Shown here: piece by piece, positions 50,201-62,946 of the stretch
Numbering within the stretch: position 1 is the stretch's first letter
Layout of the letters: every line of letters starts with the position of its first letter
Assembly: GCA_038049695.1 (NCBI GenBank)
Contig: CP142457.1
Span: 27,923,001 to 27,987,000 of the forward strand
From: Cinnamomum chago
Taxonomy: Eukaryota > Streptophyta > Magnoliopsida > Laurales > Lauraceae
Direction: 5' to 3'
Length of the DNA: 64,000 nt
Notes under the pieces: model-generated
Seen by the model: only the letters and a program-made list of their open reading frames with translations
Told to the model about the DNA's origin: nothing
Database searches by the model: none
Position numbers and translations under genes: made by a program

Positions 50201-52313
50201 TACGAACTTATTGAGCGTCTTGCATAATCAACAAGCATCTAAAACAATGTTGACTGGATACTTTCAAATGAATCAGCTAGATAAAGATGCCTGCAAATTT
50301 CTTTATAAGGAATTCCCTGAATATTATGTTTGGAATGAAGATAAAAAATACTGGAGCCAAAGAAAGCAACGGAATGCAATTGGTAGACTTGTTGCTGCAA
50401 GCCCAATTGAGGGAGAAAGATATTATCTGCGATTACTATTAAATCATGTCAAAGGAGCTACATCATATCAAAGTTTACGAACTATCAATGGAATTAAATT
50501 TGATACATTCTGTAAAGCAGCAGAGCAATTTGGTTTGCTTGAATCTAATAACAATATTGATCAATGCTTAGAAGAAGCATCATTGTTCCAAATGCCTTTT
50601 ACATTGCGGCGATTATTTGCTACACGTTTGGTTTACTGTGGAGTGTATAATCCTGCAGCATTATGGGATAAATATAAAGATGCGATGTCTGAAGATTTTG
50701 CAAAAACAAACTTCATATCTGCAAGGAACATTGAGGCAAAAGCATTGCAAAGTATCAATTACTTCCTTGAATCAATGGGTAAAAGTATTAATGAGTATGC
50801 TTTACCAGAAATAATGATTGTTGATAGTCCAAATGAAAAGCTCCTAAAAGAAATTCGTGAAGAACTAAACATCCCAATTTCAGAAAATGAGTTGTTCACA
50901 ATTCAAAATTTGAATCCTGAACAAAAAAGAGTTTATACCATCATATTAGAAAGAATAAGAAGTGGCAATAATGGTGTATTCTTTATCGATGGTCCAGGAG
51001 GAACTGGAAAAATATATTTATATCGAGCTCTACTTATAACTGTGAGATCAGAAGGACATATTGCACTAGCAACTGTCACATCTGGCATTGCTGCATCAAT
51101 TTTACCAGGAGGACGAACTGCACATTCACGGTTCAAATTACCATTAAACTTTGAAGATAGATCAATATGTAATATATCAAAACAAAGTGGCTTGGCAGAG
51201 CTATTGCGTAGAGCAAAACTTATTATTTGGGATGAAGCATCCCTGGCAAATAGGCGGGCAATTGAAGCACTTAATGTTATGTTGCAAGATATAACTGATT
51301 GCAAACTACTGTTTGGAGGAAAAGTAGTAGTATTTGAAGGAGATTTTCGACAAAGACCCCCTGTTGTCATTTGTGGTGGAAAAAAGGAAACAATTGATAC
51401 AAGCTTAGTGATGTCAGAATTATGGAAAAAAATCCAGAAAATACAACTAACAGAAAATATGAGAGCTAAAATAGATCCACATTTTAGTGAATTTCTGTTA
51501 CGTATTGGGAATGGAACTGAAATAGCTATTTCAGAAGAAAGAATTCAAATTCCAAAAACAATGCTCATTCCTTACATGGATGACATTAGCTCAAAGTTTA
51601 AACTTATCAATTGTGTCTTTTCAAATCTCATCATGAATGGATATGATGCACATTTCATGACGAACCGAGCTATATTGACAACAAAAAATGAATTTGTTGA
51701 TGAGCTGAACCAAATCTTAATTGAAGAATTCCCAGGAGATTCAATTAAATACTATAGCTTTGATTCTGCAATAGATGAGGCACAACAAAATCTACCAGAA
51801 GAATTTATAAATGGGTTGACTCCAAGTGGATTGCCTCCACATGAATTGATATTGAAGAAAAATTGTCCAGTCATCTTATTACGTAACATCGACCCTTCTT
51901 CTGGCCTTTCCAATGGCACTCGATTAATTTGCAGAAATTTTCAAAAGAATGTGATTGATGCTGAAATTATTGTTGGTCATCATGAAGGGATAATGGTGTT
52001 TTTACCACGAGTCCCATTGCAATCAGATCAGGACGAGAAATTTCCATTGCCATTCAAGCGAAAATAATTTCCCATTCGTTTGAGCTTTGCAATGACAATT
52101 AATAAATCTCAAGGGCAGACATTGGAAAATGTTGGCATTTATCTATCTCAACCTGTTTTTTCACATGGACAACTATACGTTGCCTTATTAAGAGTTAGAT
52201 CAGCTGAGGCCATCAAGATATTAATAAATCCATCTTCCAACAACAAGAATGAAACATCATATACAAGAAATGTTGTCTACAGAGAGCTCTTGGCGCTTGC
52301 TTCTAACAACTAA
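47216..52313 (+). pseudogene. Helitron Rep/helicase (RepHel), decayed
   Basis: This would encode the rolling-circle replicase-helicase of a plant Helitron. The 5' coding exons are short and separated by GT-AG introns: about 47216-47337, 47432-47605, 47693-47788, 47884-47976, then from about 48054. The Rep part carries the two-His (HUH) motif 'GLPHAHF' (about 49555-49575) and the tyrosine cluster 'YLYKYIYKGH' (about 49970-50000). The PIF1-type helicase follows with Walker A 'GPGGTGKI' (about 50990-51013; Thr expected at the last place) and 'IIWDEASLANR' (Walker B). 'FEGDFRQRPPVV' is altered from the usual GGDFRQ-LPVV, and '[18 protein letters not shown]' lies near the end. Damage: frameshifts near 48380 and 49485, and stops at 48687-48689 and 52065-52067, each one base away from a Gln codon. 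The 815-codon open stretch (49620-52067) survives. An RPA-like gene follows, as in many plant Helitrons. Confidence 0.9.
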
Positions 52314-53041
52314 TGATGCTAAACATATAATACAGGTATATGTTATCGCATAGACCACTTTTATACATTTACTTATATATCATATATTACAAATTATACA
52401 TGATTCATAAAAACTAGAAATTACTACCTTATTCCATTGCCCCATAACCTATCTCAACACCTACAGTTTAATACGGCAACGACCAACTTCTTCCACATAT
52501 TTAAGCTTCAAAAGGTTTACTACATCTCCAAAAGAGTACCATATTTTGAAATTCATTGTTATTATAATTAGGGGATAAGTATATCACATTTTGAATATAA
52601 GAGTCCAATCATGGCCCAAACAAATTTGATATAACTATCAATAGATTATTTTACATGTATTTCCTTTTTTTTTTTTTATGTCTAATGATAATATAAATGC
52701 TGTAGGAAACCTTAATCAAAGAGATGTCAGTTTTTTCAAATTATTATAAAAAGTTCTATCATTACTGCATTTTAGACTTTATTTTCTATTACAAAAAACA
52801 ATCCATGTCCCCAATTTAAAAATTGATTTGATTTTTTTTAAATGCATGAATTTACTAAATAGCAAAGAATTTTAAAATATCAAAACTAAGATTCTTACAG
52901 TAATATTTGTATTTTTCCCATTTCCATATACATGCTACATATTTATTATTAGCTCAATAATATCCATTATTGCTTCTTTAATTCAAATTACAATCTCTCT
53001 CCTTTCAGGGTACTACTATTCTAAGCATACATGCATAAAAA
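52314..53041. other. Spacer between RepHel and RPA-like gene
   Basis: AT-rich sequence with no coding content. Confidence 0.5.
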
Positions 53042-55068
53042 ATGGCAGTGCAATATCAAGTGCTTAAAGAAATTAATGATGCAACTCAAAGCTGGACTAC
53101 AAAGGTTTGCATTCATGAAATGAGACGTCCACAATCTTCAAAGAATAGTAAATCAACTTACCAACACTTAATCTTGATTGATGAAGAGGTATTATTTCAT
53201 CTATAGTTGATATTAGCATGAAAACTAACATCCTATTATATTATTAATGCAAAAGCTTTGTTTATTCAATATAGGGGACAAAAATGCAAGCAACAATTTT
53301 CAATGATGACATCAATATATTTGCTTCAAGAATCACACGGGATTGTACATACTAGATATCAAATGGTCTCATTAAAAAAATTCCACCGCAGTATAAACTT
53401 GTCGAGCATGACTATCAGATGATCATAAATAGTTATACAAAAGTAGAAGTGGTTGAAGAGGCATCCATCATCAGCACACAAAAAAAGTATAATTTCACCC
53501 CTCTCAAATCCACTTCCATTGATCCTAGCTCAACAACAACAGCAGGTATCAATCATCCAATGTCTCAAATATATCAATAATTTTAATCCCTAACAATACT
53601 TTCTTGCTTTTTAGATATCATTGGCGTTGTCTTGGATATTCTCCCAAAAAAAACATTCAAGAGGAAATGGGACAACAAAGATGCATTAACTCAAGAAATA
53701 GTTGTCATTGATTCAAAGTATATTTTTCACATTCTCAAAATCTTATTACCTTTCAATGTATGCATATTTTTAAAACTTTCCAAAGATATCCACAAAAAAT
53801 ACTAACTATTAAACTTCGTTATTGTATAGTTTGGAGCCTATATTTCTATCTGCCTGGGACAAATTCATAGAAGATGAATGTAAAACAATATTCAAAATCT
53901 TACTATCCAGGCCAGTCATTGTCGCCACAAATCTAGCTCCAAAAGAGTTTAGAGGTATGAAACAAAAATGACTAAATTAATTTATAATATCTACCTCATT
54001 TCTAATAACAATTTTAAGATAAAATATATATAGTTATTTGAATACTACTGTTGATTCATAGTACTTACAATTTTTAAATTATGTTTATGTCTAATAATAT
54101 TTTAATCGATGTTTTCATCATCAATTAAGGAAGAAGGTTATTCTCAACAAGGTCATCATCAAATATTCTCATTAATCCGACCATACCCGAAGCAGAAGAA
54201 ATACTTTCGTTGTGAGTATTTTCTTTAAAAAAAAATATTATACATGTTTAAATAAAAAAAAACTAATTGTTTTTTTGCATTTTACAGCTCTATACAAAAC
54301 AAGGAAGTACTGGATGATATTGTTTCAAAGAAATCATACTTACAACTACCAAAGCCAAAAGATTTGGAAACAACATCGATCCAGAAAATCATGGATTCTG
54401 GACAACTTGTATGTATCTATTTACTCCATTTTATTATTTATTCTAGATGTATAACATCATAATTATATTATTATAGGATAGCATTCATTGGATCAAAGGT
54501 TCAATTACAAACATACCAGAAAACCAACAGTTCTGGTATATGTCATGCAATCATTGCAAAAAAAAAAAAAAGACACAAGAAACATACGATTCATCATTTA
54601 CATGCCTCAATTGCAACACATTAGACACTGCAGTACCAAGGTATGCTAATAATGTAGACAAATTATGTACTTTACATTTATAAATCAAAACACATACTAA
54701 CTTTCGTTAAACTATAGATGCGTTATCAATATTGAAATTACGGACTCAACCGCGTCTATTCATGCAACGCTCTTTGAAGATGAAGCACAAAAAATATTCT
54801 CTTATACAGGAGAACATATTATGAATACTTAAATGAAGGTGATTTTATTTCAATAACGTTTGTAATTCGCAAACATAATCTATTCAAGATGTTTCGAACT
54901 ATATTATTTAATTTTTATCTTTATTTTCATTTGCAGGAAAATCATGATCAAGTCAAAATATGGATTAAAAATTGTCAAGACAAGATTTTTCTTTTCTGCA
55001 TCAAAGTACAAGAACATCAGAGTGGTCAGAGAAGGGCCATTATTATCACATCACAAAAGAATGAATAG
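53042..55068 (+). pseudogene. Helitron RPA-like single-strand DNA-binding protein, decayed
   Basis: It resembles the large subunit of replication protein A as carried by plant Helitrons, where it probably protects single-stranded transposition intermediates. It starts 'MAVQYQVLKEINDATQSWTT' at 53042. Exon 1 ends at 53188, and later pieces are joined by GT-AG introns. The first OB-fold includes 'YQHLILIDEEGTKMQATIF'. Another segment has 'LSRPVIVATNLAPKEFRG'. The C-terminal fold has a zinc ribbon with 'CNHC' and 'CLNC' pairs (about 54545-54620). A stop at 53353-53355 replaces a conserved Tyr, and another lies at about 54830 near the end. Exon limits downstream of 53560 are approximate. It lies about 730 bases after RepHel in the same orientation. 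Confidence 0.8.
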
Positions 55069-58000
55069 CTTTTACTTTGTTTATCTAGCAAAAATGGTAT
55101 TTTCTCATTTATCCAATCACTTACATATCCAATTATTCTAATTAAAATAGCTACCCAAGGATAGTTATAAAACTCAAAATGCTTTTACAACTCTTGCCTA
55201 ACTCATTATTCAGTCAAATTAAGTTCCTAATTGACATAGCCAATCACAAATTGCACACCAAAAAAAAGAAGAGAAAGGCCTATTAGACTCATAACACTAT
55301 TCTTTCACTAACTTTAAAAGTATTACTCATAGTAACATTTATAATTTTGGTACTTGTTAATCCCTTCCTGAAATGTTGAAATGTTGTATCCTTTGTAGGA
55401 TCAAAGCCAATGGCATATGAAGACAATGACAGCCACATAACTGCAAATTTGAAACGATCATGCTGGTTACTTTTTGGTTTCTTATGATGGTCATTTTGTA
55501 ATAGGTTGAATGTATTTAACCAGTAGCAACATGTAAATTTCTTAATGATGGGATTTATACAATCCTTATATCTATTACTTTGGCTTTATATTTTGTAAAG
55601 AATTACCACATACATATTTACTAATGGAAAAGTTTTAATCTGAGACTTTACTTTCAATCTTTCACTACCTATATAATTCACCAATATCTATTCCTATAGC
55701 TCACTGATTTGTCCTCCCAAAGGTATGCATAAAAGAATCTTTACTAAATACCTTGTATCTCTATTTCATTGCTTCTTTACATCATATACTTTCCCTGCAT
55801 GATGACAATTCTTCCCTTTTGTTTATGAAAGTTCCCTTTTTTTTACATATTAAACACGACGTCTCAGGTATTTCGTCTCCCTAATGGTATTATTATTAAT
55901 TCCATGTTCATCTCAATTCATTTTTCATCTCAATCTACTTTTATGATTGCCCAATGACTGTTGGTCTTGTATTACAAACCATGACTACATTATATTCGAT
56001 ATGGTTTCTCCACTACTATTTTTTATCTACAGAAAAACATCAGTCTTTCTCTCTCTATCTCCTCATCTTCCTATGTCTATAGATTGTTCTCTTTTTAATT
56101 TCTCGCTAACTTCATCATTTTCCTATGTTGGACAGAAGTTGAATTTTGCCAATCTGAACATACATGACAATTCACATCTTGCCTCGTTCATAATGCATAC
56201 ACCCTCAAAGAGCTCAAAATGTAAGTGCTCTTGTAGATTGTCTTATCTTTTTTTTTCCTTCCTTGATCTTCCCTTTCCTTATTTTATTTTATGAATTTCA
56301 GATTCTTGGAATTTCATCTCTTCCAAGTATGGAGACAACATACCTGAATTTCTTGAACTCTACTTTTTTTTTCTTAATTTTAATTGTGTATTTCGTAACT
56401 CATAGAATCTATGTTTTGCAAGATGCTTAAAATCCTCATATCAAAATCCTCGTTCGCAGTTTGCCCATTTCATGTAAAACCTCTTCTTCAAGGAAAATTT
56501 TAGTGAACTTAACAATAATCTTTGTATGTATATGAGTGTATACAAAGTATGCATTATTAGTGATTCACCCCACAATACACGGTATATTCATTTCCTACTG
56601 GGACATATATAATGCCATCAGTGTCATTATTCTTATACTTTCAGCTGATGTCGAAGCTTTTTTTTTTTCCAACCGTAGGTCCTTTCAAAAGCTGAAAACC
56701 AAGCAAAAGTATGCATTTTTTTTCTCTTTCATGAATACCTTGCAATATTTGTATAATACATTTTAAATCTTCTTTGTTAGTAAATAAAACAATGTTGTAC
56801 ATATGTATCTAACATTATTCTGTCTCACCTATATCTTTACAAGATGATGTATCAGTCATGGACCAATTCGACTCTCGGTGGGAAACGTTTTGCATGTACC
56901 ATGTATAAAAGAACCAATAATATACTTTTTTAGAAATAATTTACTTCTTTACCCAACTTGATCTTTCTTTTGTAGTTTTATATTCACATGGTAACAAACT
57001 CAATTGAACTTGACTAAGAATTTGAGATTTTATAATCTTTCTTATCGTAAAAGTAGGAAATAATTGAGTGTGACAAAATATTAGCAAATTAAGAAAACAA
57101 TTACATGTAGAGAAATCGGTATACAAAAATGTTAACATGAATGTTTGGTAAATATATGAAAAAATCAAAAAGTAGTAAAGGGTAACATCGATATGTGATA
57201 AATTAAGGGACCTCACTTGAGATGGTTCGCACATCTACAATGTAGAACATCAATGCTGCAGGTGAAGAAAAAGTTTTCTATGTAGGCTAATGGCCCCTAT
57301 CAATAAGTGTAGCCTATCCAATACTTTCATTTGGATAGATTGGAACAAAGAAAACATAGATTATGTAGCTCAATATATATCTTTCTTGAAGTAAAAGACT
57401 GAAAGATAATATGTCTAGATTTACAAATTCCAATTCTTGATACACAACTAAAAATTCTTGCTTATACATCCCAGTCTACTTCAAAGTAAGTGACTTGAAT
57501 TAAGTATTAGATTATTCATGTGTCAAATGTTGTAAAACTGCTTCCACTTGTTCATTCCTCTATATAATCTGATCAAATACTTTTTTCAGAAAGGAAGATC
57601 CACCGAACAAAGATTCAATCTTCTTTTCTTTTCTTCTCTTTTAGTTTTTGGGATTTGGTGTATTTTATTTGTGTTTTGTGAGTAATTTAAGCATTTTCTT
57701 TGGAAATCGACTGAAATTGTTTGTGTAATGGCAGCTTCCATGGAATCTCATTTACTTGATGAGGGAATTCTCCTTTATTCTTCTCTTTCTAAGAAGTCTT
57801 ACATATTTAGTACAGAGGTCATTGAAAACTATATGGAGTACCAGGAAGTTGGAGGAAAATGACACTAGGTGGAAATGGATTTTCATGGAAGTGCCTCTGT
57901 GGAATCTGTTATCTTTCTTCTGTTTGGATGAGAATTCCTTCCATCTCTTATTATGCTATGTTTTTATTTTGCTTACTTTCATGATTCTCCAAGAAGCATA

Positions 58001-58079
58001 CAAAATGGAATGATTCAACTTGATGAAAATGAATAAATCTTGGATGTGTAGACTGTAGACAAGGGCTGATGTTTGATTT
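55069..58079. other. AT-rich region after the Helitron RPA gene
   Basis: The Helitron 3' end (hairpin plus CTRR) should lie here or a little further, but I could not pick it out. Short open frames (for example 55947-56294 and 57756-58013) have no recognisable domain. Confidence 0.35.
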
Positions 58080-58330
58080 TTATTTAGGAAAAATGTTAGG
58101 GACATGGCCATGGCTGGCTCGATGGTGAGATTGCGATCAGGCCATGACTCTAATACCATATAAAATTTCTAAAGGCTAAAATTTTAGTAACACATCATGT
58201 TCATTTCACAAACAATCATCCCTACTTATACAAGATGTGATGAGAAAATGCAGACCCTAACCAAACCATAACTCTAATTGAAACTTGTCTAAAAATCTAA
58301 TTCAAATGATTCAGTATTCTTATTCCAAAA
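58080..58330 (-). mobile_element. Copia-type LTR end and primer-binding-site remnant
   Basis: On the minus strand, bases 58158-58146 read TGGTATTAGAGTC, close to the initiator-Met tRNA complement TGGTATCAGAGTC. The preceding minus-strand sequence (58330-58160) ends in 'AAATTTTATA' in the manner of a copia LTR end. No gag or pol is found beyond it. Confidence 0.45.
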
Positions 58331-60230
58331 TATCTAAACAAATCTTATCATCTAACACTTCCAACTATGCTATGGGTCTTAGGATGACTCTGTCTTTTAT
58401 TTATTTAATAATTATTTTTTTATTTTATATTTTACTTTCTTGTTTCTGTGATCAGGTATTTTGCTCAGCTGTAAGTCACAGTCTAACTTCCAGTAGGATC
58501 AAGACATGCATTTTTGGGACCCAAGTGTTCTCTAGAGAAGCATCTTCCTTACAGTTAAGAAACAAATCAGTTATGCCTTTTGGTCATAGAAGTTTTGTGC
58601 TTTTGTTTTGTAGTTAAAGAGAAGTTATAATTTTCATTCTTTAACTATGCATGAACTTTGGCGCTAGAAGTATTCAGACAATTAGAGCAACGGCTACAGA
58701 GATACCATCTAAAGCTCAGAGTAAGCGAGATTATAAATGTTTTGTTATCTTTGATTTATTGAAGGTAGGGAACTTTTTAATCTTCCTATTTATGATTCAA
58801 TTTCTATAGAATCTTCAAGTGGTGGGAAGACAAACATTGGGATCAACGGTGTGTTTCCTTTTGACATTTGACTCAATTAGTTTAGCTTATGTGAAAAATC
58901 AGGCTGTACTGCTACCCATAATGTATTCTTATGTGTAGTTGCAATTCCAATGGATTAAACTTTTGCACGTGTTCTAAGACCTACTGCTTCAGTCATGTTC
59001 ATCAGAATTACCTGAATGTTTTTCTGGCACTCTCACCAATAATTGAAACACATAGCATAAAAAAGTTATTGCGTCAAATTTGCACATTTTTTTATATCAT
59101 GCCCTTTTTTCTTTTTTTTTTTCTGTGATTAATGCAAGACTGAACTAGAAGCTCAATATTCGATGAGTTTATTGCTGTGTTACACTAAAATAGCATTTCT
59201 TAACTATACTCAATTCTGCCAAGTTCAACGTAGGTTACAATTGTATATCTAGACTGATTCTAATAATGGATCTTCTTTGCTTTGGTTCTTAACTGTGTAT
59301 TCAGTAAAATGGCTTCTTAGTTCTCAGTCTATGATGCAACATCCTATCATATATCATTTAGATCATTGATTTTGGTTGTTGTCTTTCGCTTTGACTAGAT
59401 ATCTCAAAAAAATTGCACTCATGTTTTGTTCAAGGGACCTTTTCGCTCATGAAAGAAAGCCTGAATCATGCTTCCCACCAATGGTGAAGGGGCTTGATCC
59501 CCTCTTCGTTCTTTAGAAGCAACAATGATCTGATTCCTTTTCCCTACCTTGCTCCTTCTATCCTTGATCATGCAGTTGGAAAAATTAGATAATATGATTT
59601 AAAATTCTATCTACTTGAGTTAAATCTTAGTGGAATGAACATTACATGCAACGCACGTACCTTTCCACTAGTTATAGAAAAAGCTAAAGTTCAAGGGTAC
59701 TCCAAATGGGATGGCCCACTTGGAACCGAGCCAGTTTGACATGTTGACTGAGGCAAGAGATAGGAACTTGATGGTGCATTTAAGTCTTTGCAGAACGAAT
59801 AAGAACAAATAAGTTCTGGATGTGGATCCCTATTTGATCAATCAGGGGTGTCACATGGAAGAGTTATCAAATAAGATGACATTCCATCTCTCTAATAAAA
59901 AAAAAGTTTTCATTCTCATGTGGTAACTCCTGATTGGTCCAAACAAGTCTATGACTATGGTTTGTATCCGGAGATTATAGGTTCGAAACTGCACTACCAC
60001 ACTGGAGCTACAGAGGAGTTTACCTTGCTTTCCTCTAGGCCCGAAGGGATTAGTCCAACCCAAAGGGTTGAGAACCCTCCGATAGCAAAAAAAAAAAAGT
60101 CCAGATCTCCTCTTTGCGTGTTTGAACAAATTCTTGCGTGCGACGTGACAAGTTTGCCACCTCAGCGATGATTTTCCTTTTGAATGAATAAAATAGAACG
60201 ACAGGATTTTTCTTGCAAATACGAAAATTT
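58331..60230. other. AT-rich intergenic sequence
   Basis: I see no recognisable gene or element. The frame at 59920-60171 has mixed composition but no domain I know. Confidence 0.35.
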
Positions 60231-60239
60231 TATATCAAA

Positions 60240-60590
60240 CAAGAAACTCATTCGTTTGAATATGGGCTCACATTTATAAAATGTGAGGCCATACTTTTTG
60301 TTAATTGTGAACACGGGACCAACCTTTAAAAAATTATAATGTGGTACCCACATTTATAAATCCGAATATGGGGCCACCATTAAAATGTGATTGTGGACAC
60401 GGGACCCACCAAGAGAAATTACAACGTGATGCCTACCTTTATAAACAATTTATAATGTGCTCCCACCATTATAGAATTATAGTAGGGGCCCATCTTTCGT
60501 GATTGTGACCATGTGACTCTAGGAATTATAAAGTGGTGCCACCTCCTTTGCAATTGTGAACGTGGGGCCTACACTTAAGATAAATGGGAG
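60240..60590. repeat. Degenerate tandem repeat, 50-80-bp units
   Basis: Phrases such as 'CACATTTATAAA', 'GTGAACACGGGACC' and 'TTATAATGTGGT' recur about every 50-80 bases with much divergence, for at least five units. Confidence 0.55.
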
Positions 60591-61089
60591 GATTTAGAAT
60601 CTTCAAATGATATTCTTTAAAAGGCAATAGATAAGAAAGAAACAATTGTGCCCGCAAGTTGTTTCTTAAATAAATAAATAAATAAAAACAAAGCTTTTTT
60701 GTTCCAACTTTCTTATGCTGGTGGGATAAGATTTTGTGATAATAAAATTCAGAACAATCATTCACACATATCAAACATGTTTTTTACACCCTTATCTCGC
60801 AGGAACATGGGAACATCCAAACGGCACGATGCCAAACACACCATGAGTTTCTGTGTAGGTTGTTTTAGACTCATACATGAATTAAAAAGAGGCGTTTGGT
60901 CGGAGGTCCCTCAAAGTATGACTTTATTACAAACAGTCCACAAAAAACAGTTATGCAGCCAAAGGTCATCTAACACATTTTCATACCTGATATGTCTAAT
61001 TTACCCTTTTTTTAAATCAAATCTGATGATTGGTGGGATATGTCATTAATAATGATCAACTACCATTTAATTGACCACGATTAATGAAA
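60591..61089. other. Intergenic sequence without recognised features
   Basis: Nothing is recognised beyond a short (AAAT)n stretch near 60670. Confidence 0.3.
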
Positions 61090-61800
61090 TCCCATTAATG
61101 AGATTTTCAAATAAATTCTTAAAAACACAAATAAATTTCAAAAGATTGCAAATAACTTAAAAAACCACAATAATTCCCAAAAATGCAATAAATTTAAAAA
61201 AATATGCAAATAAATTTAAAAATATGCAAATAAATCTCAAAAGATCCAAACAAATTTCAAAAAATGTAAATAAATTTAAAAAGACACAAATAAATTTCAA
61301 AAGACCCAAATGAAATTCTAAAAATGTAAATAAATTTCAAAAGACGCACATAAATTTCGAAAGACATAAATAAAATTCAAAAGCGCAAATACATTTGCCC
61401 AAACTACGACAAACCAATTTTACAAATTTTGAAAAAATTTAAAAAAAAACTCAGGTATTTTTTCCAAAACTATAAATTTAGAACAATGCAAATAAACTTC
61501 CAAAGACACAAATAAAATTAAAAAATGCAAAAAGATTTCAAGAAATGTAAATAAATTTTCCAAAAAACTCACATGGATTTTTCATAAATTCAGATAAATT
61601 CATAAAAAAAACTTAGATAAATTTGCCAAAAACAAAGAAATATTTGCCAAAACTCAGATAGATTTGTTAGAAACTCAGATAAATTTGTTAAATACTCAGA
61701 TAAGTTTGTTAGAAACTCAGATATGTTTGCCAAAAAATCAGATAAATTTTCCAAACACTAAGTTAAATTTATGAAAGACTCAGATAAATTTGCAAAAATC
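61090..61800. repeat. A-rich degenerate minisatellite, ~20-24-bp units
   Basis: About 700 bases are built from variants of 'CAAATAAATTTCAAAAGACG', changing toward the right into 'CTCAGATAAATTTGCCAAAA'. The unit length drifts, and copies differ by several bases, so the array is old. Confidence 0.8.
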
Positions 61801-62946
61801 AACCTCCGACGATGGGAATAGTGAACGTCCGACAATGAACAAGGACAAACAGCGGTGGGAGCGGCTGCAAATCAAAGCCCCAATGAATCCCACCTTTACC
61901 ACCACCACAAATTCACAAAACCAATGAAAAAGAAGATGAATAAATTTGTAGAAAACCCCCAGCTTTCATCTTCTTCCTCCTAAAAGCAGAAGAAGAAAAA
62001 AAGATGAAAAAGATAAATAGAAGTTGCAGAGAGAAAGAGAGAGAGCTAGGTAGTGGCAGAAAATCCAGGTGAGATCTCTTTCCACTGCTCCTCCTCCTCT
62101 CCCCGCCCCCCACCCCCACCAAAAAAAAAAAAAAAAAACCCTCCGAATTCTCGGATCAGATATCTTCCCCTTTGAATCTGCCTTTTGTGACAGAAAAAAC
62201 GGAGGTGTAGCCCAGTCACCCTCTTTGCGGTGGTCTTATCTAATGACGCTGGGCGGACGGCCAGACTGGTGAGGCGACAACGGCAGTCTTTGCAATCTTC
62301 GGCGATTGTTGCGGCGACTTCGGGTTTCTTCTCATGGATCGTGCGATCCTAAGAACCCTGGATTGTCTATTTCTGTGTAGTTGAACGACGAAGACAGCGA
62401 GAGCCTCTCGGTATCGATTTGCAGAAGAAATTGCAGGAAGACTGTTGCAGGTCCGTTCCTAGATTCCAGAGGATTCGAATTCACCCATCACCGGAGAAGA
62501 TCCGGACTGCTTTGCCCGTCGCTGGAGCCCAGGTAGCGATTCCTCTTTAAATGGGTTCCGAGACGGAATGTGAAACGACCTCTCGTCGTTCAGATGGTGC
62601 AGCGGTGGCCCATCATCATTCTGCAACTACAGGTGGTGTAGGTAGCCCATGATCTTTCTGCAACTTCAGATAGTGTAGTGGTAGGCGATGATCGACTATC
62701 TTCTTCTTCCAATGGAGTTTTCCGGGATAATAGAAAATGAGATAGAACGAATGAGGGGGAATGGAAGATTTGAATTTTTAAAATTCAAAATTTCATGCCT
62801 AAACAGTTGAAAGATTTCATACCTAAACAGTTGAAAGGGCAAATCTGTCATGAAAATGTATGAGGTGGTGTATCTAGGGACCTCTCGTCGAAATAAGTCC
62901 AAGCTACATGGACTACAGGCCTTAGAGGAAAAGTTAATGGACTGGA
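61801..62946. other. GC-richer sequence, possible leader or promoter
   Basis: There is no clear coding region. Sequence around 62270-62560 has higher GC and phrases such as 'CCGGAGAAGATCCGG', in the style of a retroelement leader or plant first exon. 'AGATGGTGCAGCGGTGG' (about 62592) and 'AGATAGTGTAGTGGTAGG' (about 62668) form a short duplication. A CT/GA-rich region lies near 61990-62060. Confidence 0.35.

Noticed and set aside
50933..51370. 145-codon minus-strand frame
   Set aside because: It lies opposite the conserved Helitron helicase motifs, so it is a shadow.
57756..58013. 85-codon hydrophobic frame
   Set aside because: No domain, no splice context and composition like its AT-rich surroundings.
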